Position numbers and translations under genes: made by a program. A DNA stretch of 11,797 bases from an uncultured bacterium (GTDB lineage: Bacteria > Eisenbacteria > RBG-16-71-46 > CAIMUX01): assembly GCA_946886185.1 (NCBI GenBank), contig CAMPIC010000037.1:1-11797 (forward strand). Direction: 5' to 3'. Shown here piece by piece: positions 1 through 8,212 of this stretch. The notes below the pieces were generated by a model that searched no databases, was not told where the DNA came from, and saw only the letters and a program-made list of their open reading frames with translations. Numbering within the stretch: position 1 is the stretch's first letter; every line of letters starts with the position of its first letter.

Positions 1-1559
1 GCCCAGGTGAGCGCCTCCACCTGTTCCGGCTGATACGATCCCTCGAGCATCTCCCGCGTGACGTCGAACACGGTGCGGCAGACCACCTCGGTTCCATCGA
101 CGAGCCGCACGGCGTGCGCGCCGAAGAGCTCGGGATCGATCCCGGTCTCGCGAAAGTGGAATCCGAACAGGTCCCGGTTCACGGCAGCCGGTCCACCCCG
201 CTTGCGGTCCCACACCACATGGTCTCCCCACTCCAAACGCTTTTCGCGAGGAAGCACCATCCCCGACTGCCGATGGATCGGGATAGGAGCGCTGTCGGCC
301 GTCGTCAAAGTGATGTGATTGGAAAGCGCGGCGGGCTCGTACCCGGGGAAGAGCTCCGCGGCGCGGAGCAGCTTGCCGGTGTCCATCCTCACCAGATACG
401 GAAGGTCGGTTTCCGTCATGACCGCATCTCGGTCATAGAGTCCTTCGGAAACGATCACCTGCGCGATTCCAAGCGCGAGCGCTGGCGTGGTGCCGGGTCG
501 CACCACCAGGACATCGTCCGCCTTCGACGCAGTCGCCGAATACTCCGCGGAAATGACGACCACATGCGTGCCCTTCATACGCGCTTCCGTGAGCCAGTGC
601 GAGTCGGGCATCTTGGTCGTGATCAAGTTCATCCCCCAGACCACGATCACCTCGGCGTGCTCCGCGTTGCACAAATCGAAGTCGAGCGCCTGCTGCCCGG
701 TCACCATCGGATGACCCGGAGGGAGATCGGTGTGCCAGGAGAAATTGTCCCAACCCCGGGCTCCCAGCGCTCCCTCCGGGCCGGATTTGCGGAGATGGTC
801 ATCGAGCAGCGCCATGGAATTGGCCAGGCGGTACTGCGCGAAGATGCGCGTCATGCCGAGCGGCGGCATCCCTCCACGGAACTTGAGCACCTGAGTGCCC
901 GCTCCTTGCGTGGCGCCGACCATGAGCGGGTCGTAGCCTTGCGCGAGGAGCTTACGCTGCCCTTCCTCGCCGCTGTAGGTGCGGGCGATGTCTTCGAGCG
1001 CGTGAGCGGAGTAGCGAAAGGCGTCATCCCAGGAAACTGGGACCCAGCGATCCCGCCCCCGCTGCAGATACTTCGTGTCCACCGCCCCGGTCGCGGAGTC
1101 TCGCGGGCATCCGTCATCGATCCACTGTTTGAATCCCGCTCGCACCAGCGGCCGCCGGCAGCGCCGATCGCCGTAGAAGCGGCGAGCCAGCGCCAGTCCC
1201 TTTTGGCAGCAACGGGGATCCCAGCGATGGGTGGATCGGTTGCCGTTCAGATCGGTCGCTTTCCCATAGCCGAAAGTCGGCGCGATCCGCGTCACCACCC
1301 CATGTTTGACATGAGCGCGGAGCAGGCAGTTGTGGGTGTCGTTGGGGGCGCAGAGAAACACGAAAGAAGAGTCGGAATGATAGAGGTCGCGATAGACCTT
1401 CTCCCAATCGCGATTGGGATACTGCTCGAGCGGATTTCCGACGTAGAGGGGAGTCAGGATCTGGGTGGCGCTCAGCGCCCGGTCGGCCAGGAGAGCGGAA
1501 CCGGCTGCGCCCGCGAGTTGGAAGAGGAAACGCCGTCTCGGAATGGCTGGGCTCGGCAT
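1..1559 (-). CDS. NarG/NxrA-like molybdopterin oxidoreductase catalytic subunit (type II DMSO reductase family, Tat-exported), partial
   Basis: The gene runs leftward and leaves the window, so only the first 519 residues are present; NarG-type subunits are usually 1100-1250 residues. The ATG at 1559 follows an AGGAGG box 8 nt upstream. The N-terminus has a twin-arginine motif (R8-R9-R10-F11-L12) and a hydrophobic stretch, so export as a folded cofactor-loaded protein is likely. Seen next are C70-x3-D74-x3-C78, then C117/C118 in an RCCQKG context, the position of the last FS0 cluster cysteine. D278 in an H-T-D-L-P-P motif matches the Asp Mo ligand of NarG (YCDLPP in E. coli). A W-G-M-N-x5-M-P-D-S-H segment (308-321) matches NarG WGSN...TPDAH. 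The probable reaction is periplasmic nitrate reduction. Nitrite oxidation or reduction of another oxyanion cannot be excluded from the sequence. The divergent nrfHA favours nitrate reduction. Electron-transfer subunits would lie outside the window. Family confidence is high, substrate moderate. Confidence 0.9.
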   Translation of the reverse strand, partial: MPSPAIPRRRFLFQLAGAAGSALLADRALSATQILTPLYVGNPLEQYPNRDWEKVYRDLYHSDSSFVFLCAPNDTHNCLLRAHVKHGVVTRIAPTFGYGKATDLNGNRSTHRWDPRCCQKGLALARRFYGDRRCRRPLVRAGFKQWIDDGCPRDSATGAVDTKYLQRGRDRWVPVSWDDAFRYSAHALEDIARTYSGEEGQRKLLAQGYDPLMVGATQGAGTQVLKFRGGMPPLGMTRIFAQYRLANSMALLDDHLRKSGPEGALGARGWDNFSWHTDLPPGHPMVTGQQALDFDLCNAEHAEVIVVWGMNLITTKMPDSHWLTEARMKGTHVVVISAEYSATASKADDVLVVRPGTTPALALGIAQVIVSEGLYDRDAVMTETDLPYLVRMDTGKLLRAAELFPGYEPAALSNHITLTTADSAPIPIHRQSGMVLPREKRLEWGDHVVWDRKRGGPAAVNRDLFGFHFRETGIDPELFGAHAVRLVDGTEVVCRTVFDVTREMLEGSYQPEQVEALTW

Positions 1560-1867
1560 CGCGCGAACCTCCTGGAGAGAAATGGCGCGCCGCCTCTGCG
1601 TTCATCCGAAAGACCGTTTCGGCGCGCACTTCGAGTTATCGGGGCAATTCGAAAAAGCGTCAAGGAAGTGCATGTAGGTGGTTCCCGGGATCATCGTACG
1701 TAGGAGCGTCACGGGAGACCGCTCGGACCCTTGCGCTCGTTCAGAACTCAGCCAGCCCAAGATCATCCTGACTTTCGCGCTCGCGCCGTTGCGGCTAGAG
1801 TATCGGCCGTCTCGGATGGAGCTCGGAGACCGGGCGCGGCGCAGGCATGATCGAAAGAGGGGCGGTC
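1560..1867. other. Divergent intergenic region between the molybdoenzyme gene and nrfHA
   Basis: This 308-base gap carries the 5' signals of both transcripts. On the minus side it holds the AGGAGG ribosome site and the TTGACG-17-GATAAC promoter. On the plus side it holds a GAGGGG-type ribosome site just before 1868. I saw no clear -10/-35 pair for nrfHA and no FNR-like TTGAT-N4-ATCAA box. Shared control of nitrate and nitrite reduction from this gap is plausible by position only. Confidence 0.6.
1635..1663 (-). promoter_or_regulatory. Sigma70-like promoter of the molybdoenzyme gene
   Basis: Read on the minus strand, TTGACG (1663-1658) and GATAAC (1640-1635) are separated by exactly 17 bases. 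They match the -35 consensus at 5 of 6 and the -10 consensus at 4 of 6 positions. Transcription would start near 1628 and give a leader of about 70 nt before the ATG at 1559. This is motif matching only; GC-rich bacteria outside Proteobacteria may use divergent promoters. Confidence 0.5.
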
Positions 1868-2326
1868 ATGAATCTCGGCACCATCGGCATCACCCTGGCG
1901 GTGCTCGGCGGAGTAGTGGGCGGACTGGGGCTCTTCACTTTCGACTATGGTGAAGGGCTTTCCTATTTCAGCCGCGACCCGACCGCGTGCACCAACTGTC
2001 ACATCATGCAGCCGTATTACGACTCTTGGCAGAAGGCGAGCCACCATACGGTGGCCGTCTGTGTCGACTGCCACCTGCCCCACGAATTCGTGCCCAAGTA
2101 CATCGCGAAAGCGGACAACGGTTATCGGCATTCGATGGCTTTTACGCTCCAGAACTTCCACGAGCCGATCCAGATCATCCCGCGCAATGCGCGCATCCTT
2201 CAGGAGAATTGCGTGGCCTGCCACGAGGGCATGGTTCACGAGCTGATTGCCGGAGCGACCACCGCCGAGGACGCGGTGACATGTGTCCACTGTCACTCGG
2301 ACGTGGGACACGGACCGGAGAAGTAG
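1868..2326 (+). CDS. nrfH: NrfH, membrane tetrahaem cytochrome c quinol dehydrogenase for NrfA
   Basis: NrfH oxidises membrane quinol and passes electrons to the nitrite reductase NrfA on the outer face of the cytoplasmic membrane. The 152-residue product starts with one hydrophobic helix (about residues 4-24), the usual NrfH anchor. Four CXXCH haem sites follow: C41-H45, C65-H69, C115-H119 and C139-H143. The first reads CTNCHIM, keeping the CXXCHXM arrangement in which Met (M47) is the axial ligand of haem 1 in Wolinella NrfH. Length and four-haem pattern fit the NapC/NirT/NrfH family, and nrfA follows after 25 bases in the order nrfH-nrfA. I chose the ATG at 1868 because a purine-rich GAGGGG sequence precedes it. 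An in-frame ATG at 1847 would add seven residues but has a poor ribosome site. Confidence 0.95.
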   Translation: MNLGTIGITLAVLGGVVGGLGLFTFDYGEGLSYFSRDPTACTNCHIMQPYYDSWQKASHHTVAVCVDCHLPHEFVPKYIAKADNGYRHSMAFTLQNFHEPIQIIPRNARILQENCVACHEGMVHELIAGATTAEDAVTCVHCHSDVGHGPEK

Positions 2327-2351
2327 ATAAAGTGCAGCGAGGAGACGCGTC

Positions 2352-4064
2352 ATGAACGACCGGGAACGCAGAAGCTCCGACGGCAATGGACGGCGAACCG
2401 GATTCCCCAAGCTCGCTGCGGCGGTGATCATCACGGCCGCGCTCACCTTCGGGATCGCCGCGCTCCTCGTGACGATGATCGAGCGCAAGACCGAGGCGAA
2501 GAATCGCTATCTGAAGTTCGTCGAGGTGAACGACGATGTGACCGATCCCGCCGTCTGGGGAACGAACTGGCCCACGCAATACGATCAGTACCAGCGGACC
2601 GTGGATGTCACCAACACGCGGTACGGCGGATCGGAAGCGATGCCCGAGCAGCGGCTGGACCGCGATCCCTGGCTCAAGCGGCTCTATAGCGGGTATGCGT
2701 TTTCGCTCGACTACCGCGATCGGCGCGGGCATGCCTACATGCTCTCCGATCAACTGCAGACCGAACGCGTCAAGCAGCGCCCGCAACCGGGAGCATGCTT
2801 GCACTGCCACTCCTCGGTCATTCCCACGTACCGGCGCCTCGGAAGAGAAGCGGAGGCAGACGGAGCGCAGTCGGACCGAGCGCAGTCGGGCGGAGCGCAG
2901 GCGGACGGAGCGCAGGCAGACCGAGCGCAGTCGGGCGGAGCGCAGGCAGACGGAGCGCGCGCGGACGACTTCGACTGGCCGGCGGTGTTCCGAGGATTCG
3001 AGCTCGTGTCGGCAATGCCTTACGCGGAGGCATACGCCGAGCTGACGGAGACGAGCGCGCCGCACCCGGTCTCGTGCGTCGATTGCCACGATCCCCAGAG
3101 CATGGAGCTGCGCGCGACGCGGCCCGGTTTCGTGCGGGGAATCCAGGCGTTGGCGGCCTCCGACGCGCCCGTCCCTCACCTGCCGAGCATCGAGCGATGG
3201 CGGGACGGGAGCCGCGCGCAGCCGTACGATCCGAATGTCGACGCGAGCCGCGGGGAGATGCGCTCTTTCGTATGCGGCCAGTGCCACGTCGAGTACTACT
3301 TCCGCGGGGACAAGAAGACCGTCACCTACCCCTGGTACGAGGGGCTGCGCATCGAGCAGATCGAATCGTATTACGATGACTCGGCGAACTTCGACAACTC
3401 CCAGGCTTTCGTGGATTGGAAGCACGGAGAGACCGGCGCCGGCATGCTCAAAGCGCAGCACCCGGAGTTCGAGATGTGGTCGCAAGGCGTGCACGCGCGC
3501 GCCGGCGTGGCCTGCGCGGACTGCCATATGCCCTACATGCGTCAGGGCGCGCTCAAAGTGTCCGATCATTGGGTACGCAGCCCTCTCTTGATGGTCAATC
3601 GCTCCTGCCAGACCTGCCACAGCGTCGCGGAAGACGAGCTGGTGGCGCGGGCTCAAACGATTCAAGATCGCACGCACACCTTGCTCGGACAGGCATCTCG
3701 GGCGCTCACCGATATGCTCGATGCGATCCAGTCCGCCAAGGCGGCGGGCGCCACCGACGCAGAGCTCGCGCCGGCCTACGCGCTCCAGCGCAAGGCGCAA
3801 TGGCGGATCGACTTCATCTCCTCGGAAAACTCGATGGGATTCCACGCCGATCAGGAAGCGGCGCGCGTGCTTGCGGAATCGATCGACTACTCGCGGCAGG
3901 CTCAGGTCGCGGCGCTCTCGATCCGGACTCCCGCCGCGCCGGCGACCACGCATGAGGGAGAGCCGGTCCACGGAGTCACGCCCACGGAGAACGCGCCTGC
4001 GGGGCGCTACCGGCAGTGGGAGGCGGGGAGCGACCGGCCGCCGGCGACTTCGACGGGAAATTGA
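2352..4064 (+). CDS. nrfA: NrfA, pentahaem ammonia-forming cytochrome c nitrite reductase (CXXCH active-site variant)
   Basis: NrfA reduces nitrite to ammonium with six electrons supplied through NrfH. The ATG at 2352 follows a GAGGAGA ribosome site. Residues 20-42 are hydrophobic and may form an uncleaved anchor or a signal peptide. Haem sites are C149-H153, C242-H246, C308-H312, C388-H392 and C419-H423. The first occupies the catalytic-haem position, where E. coli and Wolinella have CXXCK; here it is CLHCH. Other catalytic residues are kept: R125 in RGHAY, Y315 in [10 protein letters not shown] and H370 in KAQHPE. The calcium ligands E314, Y315, K367 and Q369 are also present. A late K-A-Q-W-R segment (481-485) resembles the HAQWRWD region of E. 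coli NrfA. At 570 residues it exceeds the usual 480-510 because of a repeat-coded insert at 170-204 and a Pro/Thr/Gly-rich tail after about 525. Confidence 0.96.
   Translation: MNDRERRSSDGNGRRTGFPKLAAAVIITAALTFGIAALLVTMIERKTEAKNRYLKFVEVNDDVTDPAVWGTNWPTQYDQYQRTVDVTNTRYGGSEAMPEQRLDRDPWLKRLYSGYAFSLDYRDRRGHAYMLSDQLQTERVKQRPQPGACLHCHSSVIPTYRRLGREAEADGAQSDRAQSGGAQADGAQADRAQSGGAQADGARADDFDWPAVFRGFELVSAMPYAEAYAELTETSAPHPVSCVDCHDPQSMELRATRPGFVRGIQALAASDAPVPHLPSIERWRDGSRAQPYDPNVDASRGEMRSFVCGQCHVEYYFRGDKKTVTYPWYEGLRIEQIESYYDDSANFDNSQAFVDWKHGETGAGMLKAQHPEFEMWSQGVHARAGVACADCHMPYMRQGALKVSDHWVRSPLLMVNRSCQTCHSVAEDELVARAQTIQDRTHTLLGQASRALTDMLDAIQSAKAAGATDAELAPAYALQRKAQWRIDFISSENSMGFHADQEAARVLAESIDYSRQAQVAALSIRTPAAPATTHEGEPVHGVTPTENAPAGRYRQWEAGSDRPPATSTGN
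2859..2963 (+). repeat. Seven-copy 15-bp tandem repeat inside nrfA
   Basis: Seven head-to-tail 15-bp units of the form G(A/G)C-(G/C)GA-GCG-CAG-(T/G)C(G/A) lie in frame. They code for the pentapeptides [30 protein letters not shown] and DGARA (residues 170-204). Copies differ at only a few positions, and the [10 protein letters not shown] pair occurs twice, pointing to recent slippage or block duplication. Because the unit is a multiple of three, copy-number change keeps the reading frame. The repeat sits between haem sites 1 and 2 and should form a flexible polar loop. Confidence 0.93.
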
Positions 4065-4080
4065 CGCTTCGGGAGGCGAC

Positions 4081-4138
4081 GCGAGGCTCAGACAGAACGC
4101 GGCGCCTGGCAGAACGAGCTGCCGGCGCCGCGCCTCGC
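4081..4138. terminator. Bidirectional hairpin between convergent nrfA and the metalloprotease gene
   Basis: The inner stem pairs GCGGCGCCTGGCAG (4099-4112) with CTGCCGGCGCCGC (4119-4131), with one bulged T and a 6-nt loop. An outer GCGAGGC (4081-4087) pairs with GCCTCGC (4132-4138). The hairpin lies between two converging genes, where a shared terminator is expected. No T-run follows on either side, so it may act as an RNA-end stabiliser or need a factor. Confidence 0.6.
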
Positions 4139-4155
4139 TCAGAGATCCAAGCCCG

Positions 4156-7100
4156 TCACTCCGTCTTCACGAGCTTGATCCGATGCTCGGTCGACCCCGC
4201 CTGCATCCGCGCGAAGTAGATCCCGGGAGAAACGGCCCGGCCGTCGACGTCCTCGCCATCCCAAGCGATTTCACGCGTTCCTGCCGGCAGCACTTCATCG
4301 ATCAACTCGCGAATCTGGCGTCCCAGGATGTCGTACACCTTGAGGCTCACCGATCCGGACTGCGCCAACGACAAGCTCAGCCGGGTCTCTCGCGCGAACG
4401 GATTGCCCGATTGGACGCGCAATCCAGTTGCAAGCGGCCCCGCTTCCTGCGCTACGTCGGCCGAGACCGGATCCATCATCCGGATCGAGTACGTCCCCTC
4501 CGAGTCCTCCTGATTGAACACGACGAGTCCGTACCAGTCGGCGTCGGTCACCGTGAACTCGATGGTCTCCGACGCACCGATGCCGCCAGCGTTCGCGGAG
4601 ACCAGCGCTCCAGCCGAACCGGCATAGCCCTCACCCCCATACGACGCGAAAATCGCGACGCCGAGATCGAGAGTGCCGGTGTCATCGGTGATCTCGAGGC
4701 GACACGTCTGACCTTCCGGCCCCGGCGTCGCGCCGTCGATGTACAGATCGAACACTTTGGCGACGTTCCTTGCCTCCCATGGCAAGCTCGCGGCCTCCAC
4801 CCCGGAGGGGCTGAACACGATCGCTTCGGTTCCTCCCTCCCAGGAGAGGTCCTGCTCTCCGAAACCGGTTTGACGCTGCGCGAGCGTGTAATAGGCGGGA
4901 GGTGAAACGTGGTTGTAATCGGCAACCACGAACCGCACGCCTGCGCCCGCGTCATACGCGCGGAAACCCGCGTCGGCGAAGGTGAAGTCCTCGTAAAGCC
5001 AGATCGCAGAGCTCTCGCCCGGTGAGGGGCGTACCGCAGCGACCTGCCAATCGTTGCCGATCGTCGGTCCGCTCGCCCATATTACTGGCTCGTTTCTCGT
5101 GACCGGAGCCTCGTCGGCAGGGTAGAGCCAAGGACCAAACCACATGCTGTAGTAGCCCTGAGTATATCCATGGGACGTGGCTACCAGCCCGTACCAGTCG
5201 GTCGTGGCCGCGTTATGCCAGAACCACTCTCCTCCTGAACCGGGGGGCAGGTAATCCGAGGCATTGCTCCATTGGGAGCGACGTTTGTGGTTGTCGCCGT
5301 TGGAAGAGTCGAAGAGGTAGATGCCTCCGTCCAACGTTCCCGCGCTGCTGAACTGCCGGAAAAAGTAGGACTCCCCCGCGGACATCGACACGTCCCACAC
5401 CTTGACCACGTTCTCCCGGTACCAATACGGAGGGTACTCGGCGCCGTAGAGGATGTCGGCGTCTTGCTCCCACTGGGTGAAGTAGATGTTGGGAGCCCCG
5501 AGCTGCGACACGCGCGGGTACTCCGTCCCCCACGGTGCGTGGTTGTAGTCGATAGCCACGAATTCCGGCTCCCAGACCCCGTACTGCTCGGAGGCGTCAA
5601 GCAGCGATTGGTAGTTTGCGTCGTCGTAGAGACGGATCCCGGTGTCGATTCCGCTGTCTCCACGAGTACCGGCCACCGCCCAGTAGGGGCCGGCCGTGGG
5701 AGTGAAGTTGTAGAGGGTCGGATTGCCCGCTCCCCAATAGACGTATTCCTCGGTCATCGTGATCGGCGTGGGCCCGATTTGGATGGAGAAGTTTCCGTCC
5801 GCGCTGTTGTTGCTCCATACCACCAGACCGTAGACGTCGTCCTCCGGCACCGTATAGGTGAACGTCTCGTCCCCGCCGAGAGCGCCGCCATCCGCATAAA
5901 GGACGTGGCTGGATCCGCGACTGGCGTAGAACGTCGACGAATTCGACTTGTACAGCGCCATTCCCATGTCCAAGTTTCCGGGAACGTCAAGCGTAAATGT
6001 CAACTCCTCGCCCGCGTGGAGCGGAACGTCCCACGCGACCGCCGTGTTGTACCAGCCCCACCCGCCTCCGCGGACCAGTCCGTCCGGATAGAGCACTTCG
6101 TTTCCGCTTTCGAAGGTGAGATTGTAGCTATCGAGCGATCCGCTGTAGTGGATCAGCTGGATGTGCTCGTTGCCGATGTTGTTGTGGTTGTAGTCCCCGA
6201 CTACGAAGTCCACGTTGCCCGTCCCCCAGGCAGAGCTCCCCAGAGACACGTTATGCGTGTTGTCGGTGAAGACCTGGAGGTCATAGTCGGCAGCGCTGGG
6301 ACTCCGCAGTCCCACGACTCCCCAGGAGGGCCAGCGTTGCGAGACTACCTGGGAATGATCCGTGTTGTTCCAGAGGAACCAACCGTTGTGGTAAAGCTCG
6401 TAGATATTGACGTACTGCTGGACTCCCCCGACGATCGCGGTGGGCCGCCGCACTACGTTCCCCAGCCCATCGGCATCGTCATCGACCCAGGCCCACTCCC
6501 GCGGAGTGTCGGCGCAGAGGGCGTTGGTGGTGTTGTACTTCATGAGGCAATCGACCGTCGAGCCGCAGGCAGCGAGCTCGCAGTTTCCGTTGCTGACCGT
6601 TTCGGTCAGGTACCAGCTCTGGCAGGTTCCGCAGTTGACACCGCTGTTACAGGTGCCTCCCTCGGCGTACTCGTCGCATGCTCCGAAGAGATGCCCCATT
6701 TCGTGCGCCCAGACCGGCCACGCGCTGTTGGTATAGAGAGCGGTCTTGGCATGGCCGTAGCTCGCCCAGGCGCGACCGGTTTGGTCCGCCTCGAAGACCA
6801 GGATGACGTTGTCCCAACCGCCGCCCCATCCTTGCAGATAGTGGGTCATCTCGTCGATGCGGCTGCCATCTCCGTCGGCGTCCCCGAAACCGATTGCCGC
6901 GACCGCATCCTCCATCCGCGTGGCATCCATTCCGCTGTCCGGAATGTTGTAATTCACTGTCGGATTGTAAAAGACATAGGTGCCGGTGGGGTCGAAACGT
7001 TGATTGGAGGCGAAAGTCGCGAACGCTCCGTAATTATTCTTGGCCGCGTCGGCCCGCGCGCCCGCCATGTCCATTTCCGCCGTGCTCCACGTGCCTCCGG

Positions 7101-7419
7101 TGTGGTTGACGAAGATGTGGACGATGAGGGTGACGCCCCGGGCGTAATGACAGGTGTCGTTGTCGTCCGAAGTGCCCCGCGCCTCCCCCTCCTGGCGGAG
7201 CCGCGCCTGGATTTCCGCGTCCTGCAACCGCTTCTCGTTGTCTTCCCATGCATCGGTCGGGGCTGGAAGAGAACTGTCCCCGGCCAGGACCTGTTCGTAT
7301 ACCGCAGGCGGAACCGTACCGCGAAAAGGGCCGGTTTGAGTCCGGCCCGTGGAAGCACTGGCCGCCATACCTAGAATCGCCGTGAGAACGATGCGCGAAG
7401 AATGTCGAATGCGTATCAC
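4156..7419 (-). CDS. Secreted metzincin-type zinc metalloprotease with three repeated modules and a FlgD-like C-terminal domain
   Basis: The 1087-residue product starts at a GTG at 7419 with GGGGAGGG 9 nt upstream. It has a signal peptide (about 1-28). The catalytic site is H239-E-M-G-H243-x2-G-x2-D249-E-Y, the metzincin pattern HExxHxxGxx(H/D) with Asp as probable third zinc ligand. M293 in CLMKY is a likely Met-turn. Cysteines between 248 and 302 could form disulfides. Three related beta-rich modules follow (about 361-550, 558-763, 778-983). Each has a DYNH motif (409, 624, 834) and a later Y-G-L-V motif (530, 743, 963). The last ~88 residues (YDILGRQIREL...GIYFARM) are a FlgD-Ig/type IX-sorting-like module common on secreted FCB-group proteins. 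The substrate is unknown. The product is probably exported and surface-bound or released. It begins 2 bp after the small secreted protein gene, indicating co-translation. Confidence 0.88.
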   Translation of the reverse strand: MIRIRHSSRIVLTAILGMAASASTGRTQTGPFRGTVPPAVYEQVLAGDSSLPAPTDAWEDNEKRLQDAEIQARLRQEGEARGTSDDNDTCHYARGVTLIVHIFVNHTGGTWSTAEMDMAGARADAAKNNYGAFATFASNQRFDPTGTYVFYNPTVNYNIPDSGMDATRMEDAVAAIGFGDADGDGSRIDEMTHYLQGWGGGWDNVILVFEADQTGRAWASYGHAKTALYTNSAWPVWAHEMGHLFGACDEYAEGGTCNSGVNCGTCQSWYLTETVSNGNCELAACGSTVDCLMKYNTTNALCADTPREWAWVDDDADGLGNVVRRPTAIVGGVQQYVNIYELYHNGWFLWNNTDHSQVVSQRWPSWGVVGLRSPSAADYDLQVFTDNTHNVSLGSSAWGTGNVDFVVGDYNHNNIGNEHIQLIHYSGSLDSYNLTFESGNEVLYPDGLVRGGGWGWYNTAVAWDVPLHAGEELTFTLDVPGNLDMGMALYKSNSSTFYASRGSSHVLYADGGALGGDETFTYTVPEDDVYGLVVWSNNSADGNFSIQIGPTPITMTEEYVYWGAGNPTLYNFTPTAGPYWAVAGTRGDSGIDTGIRLYDDANYQSLLDASEQYGVWEPEFVAIDYNHAPWGTEYPRVSQLGAPNIYFTQWEQDADILYGAEYPPYWYRENVVKVWDVSMSAGESYFFRQFSSAGTLDGGIYLFDSSNGDNHKRRSQWSNASDYLPPGSGGEWFWHNAATTDWYGLVATSHGYTQGYYSMWFGPWLYPADEAPVTRNEPVIWASGPTIGNDWQVAAVRPSPGESSAIWLYEDFTFADAGFRAYDAGAGVRFVVADYNHVSPPAYYTLAQRQTGFGEQDLSWEGGTEAIVFSPSGVEAASLPWEARNVAKVFDLYIDGATPGPEGQTCRLEITDDTGTLDLGVAIFASYGGEGYAGSAGALVSANAGGIGASETIEFTVTDADWYGLVVFNQEDSEGTYSIRMMDPVSADVAQEAGPLATGLRVQSGNPFARETRLSLSLAQSGSVSLKVYDILGRQIRELIDEVLPAGTREIAWDGEDVDGRAVSPGIYFARMQAGSTEHRIKLVKTE

Positions 7420-7421
7420 GG

Positions 7422-8174
7422 TTACTTGCCCTCCCCGTTGGAATCGCTCGGCTCGCCCGTGCCGGGAGAGGTTTTACCCTGAGCCGGAGGAGTCTCCGGA
7501 GTGGGAAGCGTCTCGCCAACAGGCCCGCCCTGCGGTGGCCGCGGCGCATCCGGATCAGGGACGACGACCGGGGCAGGCAGAATCACGATCCCCGACCGAC
7601 CTTCGGTAGCAGCCAGCTTCTCGATCTCCGCCCGGGTCAACGGGACCGCGCTTCCGGAGCGCCCAGGGATCGTGGGCACCATGCGGTCGCTCGGCGCACC
7701 CGAGCCGGGGACCGGAGTCTGATACGGGGCCCGCATTACCGCTTCCTGCTTGAGACGCTCGGCGTCCCCCGATGCCGGAATTCGCGTTTCCGGGGTCGCG
7801 GTCTGGAGCGTTCCGGCGAGACGCGATGCTTCGACCGCGAGGCGAGACAGTTCCAGAAGCGCTGTCTCGCGCTCGGTGAGGCGAGACGGTCCTCCACGCC
7901 CCATATCGGTGTAGGTACCGCCCTTGTCCTCGGGACCGAACGGCTGCGCTTGCAGCAGCTCGAGCGGGGCGTCGGGACCCTGCCAGATCCAAATGAAATC
8001 AGGCAGATCCGGGATCAAAGCCGGGCCTACCGGTGCATTCGCCGGTTCGTTGATGGGCTCGTCAGCGGCCAGGCTGAAGCCCGGAGTGAAGAGCAGGATC
8101 GCCAATGCGAAACGAGCAAGGGCGAAGCGACCTTGCCCATCCCGCGATCGGTCGGCGCGAAGGCCGTAGTTCAT
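7422..8174 (-). CDS. Secreted Pro-rich protein of unknown function, translationally coupled to the metalloprotease
   Basis: I do not recognise this 250-residue protein. Translation starts at the ATG at 8174, preceded by AGGAGG 8 nt upstream. Longer in-frame starts near 8300 lack this support. Residues 16-36 form a signal peptide (basic, then hydrophobic, ending F-S-L-A before ADEP), so the product is probably exported. The mature part has an aromatic patch (F60-IWIW, 60-64), a charged helical stretch (about 98-122) and a shorter helix (180-190). A long Pro/Gly/Thr tail (200-250) looks disordered. There are no cysteines. Its stop lies 2 bp before the GTG of the protease gene, and the protease ribosome site lies inside its last codons. 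A chaperone, inhibitor or scaffold role for the protease is possible by position only. A short internal duplication (FALARFALA) lies in the signal sequence. Confidence 0.8.
   Translation of the reverse strand: MNYGLRADRSRDGQGRFALARFALAILLFTPGFSLAADEPINEPANAPVGPALIPDLPDFIWIWQGPDAPLELLQAQPFGPEDKGGTYTDMGRGGPSRLTERETALLELSRLAVEASRLAGTLQTATPETRIPASGDAERLKQEAVMRAPYQTPVPGSGAPSDRMVPTIPGRSGSAVPLTRAEIEKLAATEGRSGIVILPAPVVVPDPDAPRPPQGGPVGETLPTPETPPAQGKTSPGTGEPSDSNGEGK
7429..7436 (-). promoter_or_regulatory. Ribosome binding site of the metalloprotease, inside the upstream gene
   Basis: GGGGAGGG on the minus strand ends 9 nt before the GTG at 7419 and lies within the final codons of the upstream gene. 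It supports the non-ATG start and indicates translational coupling of the two secreted proteins. Confidence 0.6.
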
Positions 8175-8212
8175 GAAACATTCCTCCTGGAGAAGATGCT
8201 GAGATGACATCT

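Noticed and set aside
114..1703. A 529-codon plus-strand open frame opposite the molybdoenzyme gene
   Set aside because: Its translation is Arg/His/Gly-rich with no motif. The minus strand here carries a clear NarG-like protein with a Tat signal, ribosome site and promoter.
1773..1801. TTTCGC with TAGAGT as a promoter for nrfHA
   Set aside because: Both hexamers match the consensus too poorly to call; no better pair was seen on the plus strand of this gap.
2859..2963. CRISPR array
   Set aside because: The units are 15 bp with no spacers and stay in frame within nrfA, so this is a coding minisatellite.
2175..3971. A 598-codon minus-strand open frame opposite nrfA
   Set aside because: It is antisense to five haem motifs of a bona fide NrfA. 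Its repeated Leu-Arg-Ser stretch is only the complement of the 15-bp repeat.
5272..7374. A 700-codon plus-strand open frame opposite the metalloprotease
   Set aside because: The length comes from high GC and biased codon use on the minus strand. The translation shows no domain or signal, while the opposite strand has HExxH and three repeated modules.
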